Shown: positions 6,960-13,657 of the stretch, one piece after another
How the letters are laid out: every line of letters starts with the position of its first letter
How positions within the stretch are numbered: position 1 is the stretch's first letter
Assembly: GCA_964561035.1 (NCBI GenBank)
Contig: CAZLNR010000013.1
Span: 1 to 26,950, forward strand
Source of the DNA: XYD2-FULL-39-9 sp964561035
Lineage (GTDB): Bacteria > Patescibacteriota > Patescibacteriia > Magasanikbacterales > GWA2-37-8
Length of the DNA: 26,950 bases
Reading direction: 5' to 3'
The notes under the pieces: generated by a model
The model's input: the letters and a program-made list of their open reading frames with translations, nothing else
The model's database searches: none
Told to the model about the DNA's origin: nothing
Program-made: the position numbers and the translations under genes

Positions 6960-6993
6960 CCCCGTGGCATGCCAAGCGCAGCTACGGGGTTTT
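6960..6993 (+). terminator. Hairpin with T tract, possible terminator of a gene lost in the gap
   Basis: The stem CCCCGT/ACGGGG (6960-6965 with 6984-6989) encloses the palindrome TGGCATGCCA and a small AGC/GCT hairpin, and is followed by TTTTGCATTTTT on the plus strand. There is no U tract on the minus strand. It lies 17 bp past a possible plus-strand stop codon, as expected if an unseen plus-strand gene ends here. Confidence 0.5.
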
Positions 6994-7061
6994 GCATTTT
7001 TATAGATAAATTTGGCTAAAATAAGGCAATTATACACAAAATCTCGGTGGTGTTTTACCCC

Positions 7062-7090
7062 TTGACAAATTCGCAAAATTATGGTACAGT
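7062..7090 (+). promoter_or_regulatory. Sigma70-type promoter of the first glycosyltransferase
   Basis: A perfect -35 TTGACA (7062-7067), a 17-bp spacer, and -10 TACAGT (7085-7090, 4/6). Predicted transcription start is near 7097, leaving a ~27-nt leader without a Shine-Dalgarno sequence before the ATG at 7124. Confidence 0.7.
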
Positions 7091-7123
7091 AGTTTGTTAA
7101 AATTTTTAATATAACCAACCGCT

Positions 7124-8281
7124 ATGAAAATAGCCATGATTGGACAAAAAGGCATTCCGGCAATCTACGGCGGCATTGAACGCCACGTGGAGGATTTGTC
7201 GTTGGAATTGACCAAAAAAGGCCATGAGGTTTTGGTGTATTCCAGAACCTGGTTCACTCATCGTAATATTAAAAATTATCACGGTATTCGCATCGTCCAC
7301 ACCCCAACCATTCGCACCAAACACCTTGACGCAATCGTACACACATTTACTTCAACCCTCCATGCGATTTTTATAGAAAAACCAGACATTATCCATTATC
7401 ACGGAGTTGGACCTTCCTTGCTCAGCTGGATACCGCGTCTTTTTTCTTCAAAAATAAAAGTCGTATCTACTTTGCATTGTCTGGATAGATACCATCAAAA
7501 ATGGGGCTTTTTTGCCAGAACCGTATTACGTCTAGGTGAATGGGCAGGTTGCGCGTTTTCTCATACGGCAATTTCTGTTTCTAAAACAATTCAAAATTAT
7601 TTTTTGAATGAATACGGGGCTCAAACTGTATATATTCCAAACGGCGTAAAAAATGCAGAACCTCAAAATAATTCTTTAATTGCTCAGTGGGGACTTGAAT
7701 CGGAAAAATATGTCCTGATGGTTTCCCGGCTTGTAAAACACAAAGGCGCGCACTACCTGTTAGAAGCCTGGCAAATTGCCCGGCAGCAATATCCACAACT
7801 GCTTAAAGACTACAAACTTGCAATTGTGGGCGGCGCGGTGTTTACCGATGATTATGTGTCCTCGCTCAAACATATCGCTCGCGGTGATTCCAGTATTATC
7901 TTTACAGACTGGCAGAAAGGACAAGAATTAGAGGAATTATATGCTAACACTGCCCTGCTTGTGCACCCTTCAGAAAACGAAGGTTTGCCAATTACAGTTT
8001 TACAAGGCATGTCTCATGGCCGACCAGTACTGGTCTCCGATATTGCAGAACACAAGGAAGTTGTTAGTGATAATAAATTCTGGTTTGACAATACAAACAT
8101 ATACTCACTTGCGCAAAAAATAATTGAACTGATACAGCAGCCGGAACTACGAGCCAAGGCCGGTAATACTAATAAAGCTCTGGCCACTAATTATTATAAC
8201 TGGCAAGGTATCGCCACCAGCACATCTCAAGTATACGAAAAGCTGGCAAGCAAACAAGCTAAAAAATTAAAATTGGCGTAA
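7124..8281 (+). CDS. Family GT4 glycosyltransferase
   Basis: A 385-aa GT-B glycosyltransferase of the GT4 group. The N-terminal Rossmann half begins MIGQKGIPAIYGGIERHVE, the glycine-rich acceptor-side loop typical of DUF1972-like/rhamnosyl- or mannosyltransferase relatives. The C-terminal nucleotide-sugar half begins at the VLMVSRLVKHKGAHYLLEAW strand and includes HPSENEGLPITVLQGM, the E-x7-E-type donor motif (degenerate at the second position). No signal peptide or membrane helix; likely a cytoplasmic or membrane-associated enzyme building surface polysaccharide. It has its own promoter and a downstream terminator shared with the convergent gene. Donor and acceptor are unknown. Confidence 0.92.
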   Translation: MKIAMIGQKGIPAIYGGIERHVEDLSLELTKKGHEVLVYSRTWFTHRNIKNYHGIRIVHTPTIRTKHLDAIVHTFTSTLHAIFIEKPDIIHYHGVGPSLLSWIPRLFSSKIKVVSTLHCLDRYHQKWGFFARTVLRLGEWAGCAFSHTAISVSKTIQNYFLNEYGAQTVYIPNGVKNAEPQNNSLIAQWGLESEKYVLMVSRLVKHKGAHYLLEAWQIARQQYPQLLKDYKLAIVGGAVFTDDYVSSLKHIARGDSSIIFTDWQKGQELEELYANTALLVHPSENEGLPITVLQGMSHGRPVLVSDIAEHKEVVSDNKFWFDNTNIYSLAQKIIELIQQPELRAKAGNTNKALATNYYNWQGIATSTSQVYEKLASKQAKKLKLA

Positions 8282-8290
8282 GCCAATAAT

Positions 8291-8319
8291 AAAAAATGCC
8301 GATTCTACCGGCATTTTTT
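8291..8319. terminator. Bidirectional terminator between convergent glycosyltransferases
   Basis: A perfect 11-bp stem AAAAAATGCCG/CGGCATTTTTT (8291-8301 with 8309-8319) with a 7-nt loop. The A/T ends give a U tract in either direction. It starts 9 bp after the plus-strand stop and ends 5 bp before the minus-strand stop codon. Confidence 0.9.
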
Positions 8320-8324
8320 ATTAT

Positions 8325-9554
8325 TTATTTCTTTTTTATAGAATCTATTACCTCTTTATATATTTTTTCTAAACCGTTCAAATAATCTTCGGGCTTATGA
8401 TTGCGTTCCAATGTTTGCTTGGCAGCTAAAGCGATTGCTTGCGCCTGCGCTTCATCTGTTTGCATGGCTCGGACAATAGTTTTTGCTAAATCAGCCGGAT
8501 CTTCAGGGCGCGCCAAAAACCCGCTCACACCGTCGGTAATAAGCTCCGGATTACCGCCCCGATCTACCGTTACCACAATCCGACCATAACTCATTGCTTC
8601 CAAAATAGCGAGCGAACAATTTTCATAAAACAAAGAAGGAACCACAATCACTTTTGCCTCAAGCATAATCTTTTTCCAAGCTTCACCACTCACCCACCCC
8701 ACTCGTTCTATATTGGACATAATATTTTTTCGGGCAAATTCTTGCACCCACGCATCTTCTGGCCCATTGCCCGCCACCACAACTTTGTATTCTCTTAAAC
8801 GAATGGCTGCTTCCATAAAAATCTTAATACCTTTTTCGGCATGAGTTCTCCCCAGATATACAACTTTATCTCCCAATGGATATTGATTCGGCTGCACTGC
8901 AAATGGATTTGGCAGCACCCTCATTTTACTGGCTGGAAAACCATATTCAACAAGCTTGTTTGCCATAAACTTGCTTGGACATATATACATATCTATATGC
9001 TGCCAAATTTTTTTATAACGATAATAGTGCGCCTCCAACACCCCGGCAATACTTGGCAGTAATTTATTATCAATACAGCGATAACGGATACAATTAAATG
9101 AATTTTTATAGCAATGCTCACACAGCGTCTCTCCTCTTAAAAAATTACGGCTGGGAGAAATCGGAAAAAAATCATGGGCTGTAAGAACCATAGGCACGCC
9201 CAACTCGCGAAGTTTTAAAAATGTACTGGCTGAAAGATGATGGTAAACGCTATGCAAATGAGCAACTTCTGGCTCTGCTGCCATCACCAGCGCGCCTAAT
9301 TTTTTTTCTATCTCTGCAGAATAAAATAAGCGTTTAAAAATATTCCATTTTACAGACCAGTCTTGCTTCCCCAGCAGCTCTGGTACTTCGGACGCAAAAT
9401 ACGCACTGTATTCAGATGGCATATTATTGCCATGAACCATAGCAAACTCGCTTATCTCATGACCGCGCTGGCGCAAACCTTTAATTGTATCAAACAACAC
9501 GACTTCCACTCCGCCGCGACGATAAAAAAATTTATTTACTTGCAATATGCGCAT
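8325..9554 (-). CDS. Family GT4 glycosyltransferase with cysteine cluster
   Basis: 409 aa, GT-B fold. The N-terminal half opens MRILQVNKFFYRRGGVEVVL, with the usual RGG-x-E loop, and has the HLHSVYHHLS and LTAHDFF segments common in GT4 enzymes. An inserted segment carries four cysteines (145, 148, 155, 160: C-x2-C-x6-C-x4-C), which could bind a metal. The C-terminal half contains VVYLGRTHAEKGIKIFMEA and YENCSLAILEAMSYG, the E-x7-E donor motif. Probable role in surface glycan synthesis; sugar unknown. It follows the Trm9-like gene by 14 bp on the same strand and is probably co-transcribed, though a functional link is not obvious. Confidence 0.92.
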   Translation of the reverse strand: MRILQVNKFFYRRGGVEVVLFDTIKGLRQRGHEISEFAMVHGNNMPSEYSAYFASEVPELLGKQDWSVKWNIFKRLFYSAEIEKKLGALVMAAEPEVAHLHSVYHHLSASTFLKLRELGVPMVLTAHDFFPISPSRNFLRGETLCEHCYKNSFNCIRYRCIDNKLLPSIAGVLEAHYYRYKKIWQHIDMYICPSKFMANKLVEYGFPASKMRVLPNPFAVQPNQYPLGDKVVYLGRTHAEKGIKIFMEAAIRLREYKVVVAGNGPEDAWVQEFARKNIMSNIERVGWVSGEAWKKIMLEAKVIVVPSLFYENCSLAILEAMSYGRIVVTVDRGGNPELITDGVSGFLARPEDPADLAKTIVRAMQTDEAQAQAIALAAKQTLERNHKPEDYLNGLEKIYKEVIDSIKKK

Positions 9555-9568
9555 ACTAACTCATGATA

Positions 9569-10276
9569 TTATTTAGCTGCTATAACAACCAGGTTACGAG
9601 CGTGTTTCTTAATTGTTTTTCTATTACCTTTTGAATAATACATTTCTTTAATAACAAATCCTGCTTCTCTGATTAAATTCTTTAATTCTTGCCAGCTAAA
9701 ATAGTGATAATAGCGCTCTACAACTATATTACCGTCTTGATCTTTCCATGGAATAAGATAATCATTGGCTCTAAGCAACTTCCAATCTTTTTTAAACTTC
9801 TCTTTAGCCCAATCACTTTCTAAATTCCATGTTGTTATAACCAATCGGGCATTTTTTTTCATTTGTTTATAGCACTGCCGCAACAAATCCAAACGCGATT
9901 CATGATCTGGCAAATGGTGGAATGAAGCGATCATAAAAACCAAATCAAAAAAATTGTCTTCAAATTTAACTGCTTTTTTAGCATTAGACACAAATGTTAC
10001 AGCGCCGGCTTTAATTTCCTGCTTAAAAGCCTTCTTGGCGATGGCTAACAATTTAGCGCTTTGATCTATACCATAGTAACGAGCAAATTTGTCGCCTAAA
10101 ATATGAAGCAGCCGGCCATTGCCACAGCCCCAATCTAAAATATATTGATCTTTTTTAACTAGAGGTTTGAATTTTTCCAGCTCCATAGCCCCCGATCTGG
10201 TATCAGCAAAATGCCGGGCGATACGGTTGTAATCTTCCCGGGTTTTATGTATAATCCGTACGTCGTCTTTGTTCAT
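9569..10276 (-). CDS. Class I SAM methyltransferase, Trm9/ALKBH8-like
   Basis: A 235-aa Rossmann methyltransferase. Motif I is ILDWGCGNG (46-54), with the acidic motif II in YGIDQS (68-73). Beyond the generic SAM fold it shows features of the Trm9/ALKBH8 tRNA methyltransferase group: YNRIARHFADTR near the N-terminus (16-27), IASFHHLP (116-123), LIPWKDQDG (174-182), and RYYHYFSWQELKNLIREAGF (188-207). Trm9 methyl-esterifies cm5U34 of tRNA to mcm5U34, using the Elp3 product. Its start codon lies 8 bp from that of divergent elp3, which supports this assignment. No alternative ATG/GTG/TTG start exists before the conserved region. A generic small-molecule methyltransferase remains possible, and eukaryotic Trm9 needs a Trm112 partner not seen here. 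Confidence 0.78.
   Translation of the reverse strand: MNKDDVRIIHKTREDYNRIARHFADTRSGAMELEKFKPLVKKDQYILDWGCGNGRLLHILGDKFARYYGIDQSAKLLAIAKKAFKQEIKAGAVTFVSNAKKAVKFEDNFFDLVFMIASFHHLPDHESRLDLLRQCYKQMKKNARLVITTWNLESDWAKEKFKKDWKLLRANDYLIPWKDQDGNIVVERYYHYFSWQELKNLIREAGFVIKEMYYSKGNRKTIKKHARNLVVIAAK
10227..10255 (+). promoter_or_regulatory. elp3 promoter inside the Trm9-like coding sequence
   Basis: -35 TTGTAA (10227-10232, 4/6), 17-bp spacer, perfect -10 TATAAT (10250-10255), pointing at elp3. Predicted start near 10262 gives a ~23-nt leader. The promoter overlaps codons 8-17 of the divergent methyltransferase gene. Confidence 0.65.
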
Positions 10277-10284
10277 AATTTGCT

Positions 10285-11934
10285 ATGCAGATTAGCCATC
10301 AAATAATTAAATACCTAGCTGAAAATCCTCCGAAGAGCGAGACTGATTTTAGCGACTCGCTTCGCCGCGTGCTGCGCCAAGAAAATAACTCTAAAATTTC
10401 TCTACCAACCAAACGAGAGCTACTTAAAGCATACCATACATTGGTTCGGACAAACAAGATCACAAAAAGTGTTCAATTGGAAAAAATACTCCGCCGACGC
10501 GCCGTGCGCACCTTGTCGGGTGTTACCATTGTAACATCGCTGGTAAAACCATATCCCTGCCCAGGCAAATGCGTCTATTGCCCGCTTGATTTTCGCATGC
10601 CAAAAAGTTACCTATCCGATGAGCCGGCAGCTGCCCGAGCGCTCATGCTGGAATTTAGCCCCTACGACCAAATGGCTAAACGCATTGAAGCATTGGAAAA
10701 AAACGGACACCCAACCGACAAAGTAGAACTTATCATTAAAGGCGGCACTTGGAACTCATATCCTCTGCCATATCAATACTGGTTTATTTTAAAATCTTTT
10801 GAAGCTGCCAATCGCACCGGCAAAAAAAATAAAACGAGACAAACTACTTTAAGTGAAAAATCTTCACTTAAAAAATTGCGCGCAGAACTTGCCAAACAGC
10901 AAAAATTAAACGAAAAGGCAAAACACCGTATTATCGGCTTAACCTTGGAAACTAGACCCGACTGCGTAAACGAACGTACGGTTTGGCAAATGCGTGAAAT
11001 GGGCTGCACCCGCATAGAGCTTGGCATTCAGCATACCGACGATGCAATTTTAAAACTTATTAAACGCGGACATGATAATGCCAGGTCAAAACTGGCAACC
11101 AAATTGTTAAAAAATTGCGGCTATAAAACCGATTTTCATTTGATGCCTCAATTGCCCGGCGCCACCCCTGAGACAGATTTAGCCATGTTAAACTCTGTTT
11201 TTGAAGACCCGGGATTGCGGCCAGACATGATTAAAGTATATCCATGTTCAGTAATTAAAAACTCTGAACTGTACGAATGGTTTGTGGCCGGAAAGTACAA
11301 AGCCTATCCAACTGAAGATTTGCTTGCTATCCTAAAAAAGTTCAAACCAAATGTACCGCGCTATTGCCGCATTTCACGCTTAATTCGCGACATCCCAGGG
11401 CAATATATTGAAGATGGAAATAAAACTACTAATTTGCGCCAGGTTATTCAAGAACAGATGAAAAAAGAAGGGACGAAATGCGTATGCTTGCGGTGCCGTG
11501 AAATAGCTCACGCAGATCTTTCTCAAGTAAAAGATTTAACACCCCATCTGTTTGTTGATGAATATGAAACACTCGGCGGCAAGGAATACTTTTTGTCTTT
11601 TGAAGACAAAGATCGGATGGTTGTGTTTGCGTTCTGCCGGTTGAGGCTTGTAGATAAAACAGATGCTAAGCAAAATAAAAAACTGGTTCCGTTCCCTGCT
11701 TACATTCGCGAACTTCATACCTATGGCCAGCTGGTAAAAATTGGCAAAAAAGAATTGGGATCAAGCCAGCATAAAGGCTTGGGCAAAAAACTGGTAATCA
11801 TGGCAGAAAAAATTACCAAAGATAATAGCATCGGCAAACTAGCTGTAATTTCCGGAGTGGGTGTACGAGATTATTACCGCCAGCTTGGTTATAAACTGGA
11901 AAACACCTATATGGTCAAAAAACTGATAAAGTAG
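10285..11934 (+). CDS. elp3: Elp3-type tRNA uridine-34 carboxymethyl-modifying radical SAM/GNAT enzyme
   Basis: 549 aa, full length for stand-alone prokaryotic Elp3. After a helical N-terminal tRNA-binding region, the radical-SAM core contains VTIVTSLVKPYPCPGKCVYC, with the Fe-S cysteines C92, C96 and C99 (C-x3-C-x2-C), followed by MPKSYLSDEPAAARA, ETRPDCVNE and GCTRIELGIQH. Cysteines at 399, 401 and 404 (CVCLRC) form the linker zinc-type site. The C-terminal GNAT domain (about 420-549) has AYIRELHTYGQLVKIG, the acetyl-CoA loop SSQHKGLGKKL and SGVGVRDYYRQLGY. Elp3 uses acetyl-CoA and a 5'-deoxyadenosyl radical to make cm5U34. It has its own promoter, a divergent Trm9-like partner, and is followed by a Nudix gene after 15 bp. 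Confidence 0.95.
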   Translation: MQISHQIIKYLAENPPKSETDFSDSLRRVLRQENNSKISLPTKRELLKAYHTLVRTNKITKSVQLEKILRRRAVRTLSGVTIVTSLVKPYPCPGKCVYCPLDFRMPKSYLSDEPAAARALMLEFSPYDQMAKRIEALEKNGHPTDKVELIIKGGTWNSYPLPYQYWFILKSFEAANRTGKKNKTRQTTLSEKSSLKKLRAELAKQQKLNEKAKHRIIGLTLETRPDCVNERTVWQMREMGCTRIELGIQHTDDAILKLIKRGHDNARSKLATKLLKNCGYKTDFHLMPQLPGATPETDLAMLNSVFEDPGLRPDMIKVYPCSVIKNSELYEWFVAGKYKAYPTEDLLAILKKFKPNVPRYCRISRLIRDIPGQYIEDGNKTTNLRQVIQEQMKKEGTKCVCLRCREIAHADLSQVKDLTPHLFVDEYETLGGKEYFLSFEDKDRMVVFAFCRLRLVDKTDAKQNKKLVPFPAYIRELHTYGQLVKIGKKELGSSQHKGLGKKLVIMAEKITKDNSIGKLAVISGVGVRDYYRQLGYKLENTYMVKKLIK

Positions 11935-11949
11935 TACCATAGATGTACT

Positions 11950-12336
11950 ATGAAATTACCCGAAAATTCAATTATAGCATCCGGACCTGTCATTATAGAG
12001 GATGGTAAAGTTTTGCTAAATCGAGAAAAAAAAGAAAGCGGCATTACCCCCTGGATGTTCCCTGGAGGGGAGGTAGAAGATTTTGATCAAGGTTTAGAAG
12101 AAGCTTGCCATCGTGAAGTAAATGAGGAAATGGGGATCAAAATAGAAATAATCAAGCCGCTTAAGCCAATAATAATACATCAAAACGAACGGGTTATTAT
12201 CCTCATTCATTATTTAGCAAAAAGAATTGGTGAAATAAAACCGGGTTCAGATATTGCCGAGTGGGCCTGGCACGATATAGATAATTTACCTAATAACTGC
12301 ACACAAAATGTATATGATATAATTAGTTCCCTCTAA
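11950..12336 (+). CDS. Nudix hydrolase
   Basis: 128 aa with a Nudix fold: N-terminal strand SIIASGPVIIEDGKVLLNREK, WMFPGGEVEDFDQGLEEA, then the catalytic helix REVNEEMGI (residues about 55-63). Compared with the canonical box (G-x5-E-x7-REUxEExGU) the loop is one residue longer and the first conserved glutamate is replaced by Gln, while the metal-binding REVNEE is intact. The substrate (NTP, sugar nucleotide, cap-like or other) cannot be deduced. It follows elp3 by 15 bp on the same strand and probably shares its transcript. Confidence 0.9.
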   Translation: MKLPENSIIASGPVIIEDGKVLLNREKKESGITPWMFPGGEVEDFDQGLEEACHREVNEEMGIKIEIIKPLKPIIIHQNERVIILIHYLAKRIGEIKPGSDIAEWAWHDIDNLPNNCTQNVYDIISSL

Positions 12337-12357
12337 ATTCTGATTTAATTAACTAAC

Positions 12358-12363
12358 TATATT
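12358..12363 (+). promoter_or_regulatory. -10-like TATATT 7 nt before glyA
   Basis: TATATT (5/6 match) ends 7 nt before the ATG of glyA. No convincing -35 was found. The position would give a leaderless or nearly leaderless glyA mRNA, matching the arrangement seen at several other genes in the window. Confidence 0.35.
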
Positions 12364-12370
12364 ATTTTTT

Positions 12371-13618
12371 ATGTATACATCTTCGCTTAAAGACTTCGAC
12401 TCCGATATTTACCAAAGCATCAAACGAGAACAGAAACGCCAAGAAGAAGGATTGGAAATGATCCCTTCAGAAAATTTTGTTTCTCCGGCTGTCCTTGAGG
12501 CCTTAGGTTCAGTTTTAACAAACAAGTACTCCGAAGGCTACCCAGGCAAACGTTATTATGGCGGCTGCGAATTTATTGACGAAGTGGAACAGTTGGCTAT
12601 AGATCGCGCCAAACAAATGTTTGGAGCTGAACATGTAAATGTTCAACCGCTTTCTGGAGCACCAGCTAACGTGGCCGTATATTTTGCCCTGCTTAAACCC
12701 GGAGACACCGTGCTAGGCATGGACCTGTCTCATGGCGGACACCTTACCCATGGCCACCCCGTTACCTACATGGCTAAAATATACAACTTCGTACGCTATA
12801 AAACCAACGCTGAAGGATTGATAGATTTGGAAAACTTACGCCAAATGGCTTTGGAACATAAACCAAAAATAATCCTAGTTGGATACTCAGCATATTCACG
12901 GGAAATTGAATATGAAAAAATAAAAGCAATCGCCGATGAGGTTGGAGCTATTACCATGGCCGACATTGCCCATATCGCCGGACTCATTGCCGGCGGGCAA
13001 ATGAACAACCCTGTGCCGATTTTTGATATTGTAACCACTACCACACACAAAACTTTGCGCGGACCTCGCGGTGGCATGATTATGTGTAAAGAAAAATTTG
13101 CCAAAGATATAGATAAGTCGGTTTTTCCTGGTTTCCAGGGCGGACCACACGAAAATAATATTGCTGCCAAGGCTATTGCTTTTAAAGAGGCGCTAGAACC
13201 AGAATTTAAAGAATATGCCAAACAAATAAAAACAAACGCCAAAGTTCTTGAGGCAGAGTTTAATGCAATGGGATATAAGCTTTGCTTTGGCGGAACTGAC
13301 AACCACCTACTGCTCATAGATGTAAGCAGCAAAGGAGTTTCAGGGAAAGAAGCTCAAATCGCTCTTGATAAAGCCGGTATTACCGTAAACAAAAACATGA
13401 TTCCAGACGACCCACGCTCACCTATGGACCCTTCTGGTATTCGCCTAGGCACTCCGGCACTAACTACCCGCGGCATGAAAGAAGCGGAAATGAAAACCAT
13501 TGCTAACTGGATTGATGAAGCGATTACCAACTGGCAAGATGATGCAAAATTAGCGTCAATAAAACAACGAGTAATTGAACTTACCAAACAATTCCCGCTT
13601 TACCCAACCTTACAATAA
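12371..13618 (+). CDS. glyA: Serine hydroxymethyltransferase
   Basis: 415 aa, the normal size for bacterial SHMT. This PLP enzyme interconverts serine and glycine and loads one-carbon units onto tetrahydrofolate in the cytoplasm. Diagnostic segments are MIPSENFVSPAVLEALGS, NKYSEGYPGKRYYGGCEFID, the HGGHLTHGHPV loop, MADIAHIAGLIAGG, the PLP-lysine site TTTTHKTLRGPRGG (Lys227), and FPGFQGGPHENNIAAKA. No truncation or missing catalytic residue seen. It is monocistronic or follows the elp3-Nudix transcript, and ends in a bidirectional terminator shared with pyk. Confidence 0.98.
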   Translation: MYTSSLKDFDSDIYQSIKREQKRQEEGLEMIPSENFVSPAVLEALGSVLTNKYSEGYPGKRYYGGCEFIDEVEQLAIDRAKQMFGAEHVNVQPLSGAPANVAVYFALLKPGDTVLGMDLSHGGHLTHGHPVTYMAKIYNFVRYKTNAEGLIDLENLRQMALEHKPKIILVGYSAYSREIEYEKIKAIADEVGAITMADIAHIAGLIAGGQMNNPVPIFDIVTTTTHKTLRGPRGGMIMCKEKFAKDIDKSVFPGFQGGPHENNIAAKAIAFKEALEPEFKEYAKQIKTNAKVLEAEFNAMGYKLCFGGTDNHLLLIDVSSKGVSGKEAQIALDKAGITVNKNMIPDDPRSPMDPSGIRLGTPALTTRGMKEAEMKTIANWIDEAITNWQDDAKLASIKQRVIELTKQFPLYPTLQ

Positions 13619-13620
13619 AT

Positions 13621-13653
13621 AAAAAGGCCTTTCGTATTTAGAAAGGCCTTTTT
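13621..13653. terminator. Bidirectional terminator between glyA and pyk
   Basis: A 12-bp perfect stem AAAAAGGCCTTT/AAAGGCCTTTTT (13621-13632 with 13642-13653) with a 9-nt loop. Poly-A and poly-T ends allow termination in both directions. It lies between the converging stop codons of glyA and pyk. Confidence 0.92.
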
Positions 13654-13657
13654 TAAT

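Larger units (their letters stand above)
6751..7061. other. Intergenic region with assembly gap, GC-rich patch and hairpin
   Basis: This divergent intergenic region holds 36 bp of AT-rich sequence before the EamA start, the 100-N gap, a GC-richer patch (about 6887-6990) ending in a terminator-like hairpin, and AT-rich DNA leading to the glycosyltransferase promoter. The patch differs in base composition from its surroundings. A plus-strand reading frame 6889-6942 ends in TGA (final residues VEAAVTAGSD) and could be the 3' end of a gene hidden in the gap, but 17 codons are too few to call. I see no other gene here. Confidence 0.5.

Noticed and set aside
6750..7118. 122-aa minus-strand ORF spanning the gap
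   Set aside because: It runs through 34 unknown residues, overlaps the glycosyltransferase promoter, and has no coherent coding signal.
12796..13332. 178-aa minus-strand ORF
   Set aside because: It lies wholly antisense to glyA, whose protein is full length and conserved; the antisense product shows no family motif.
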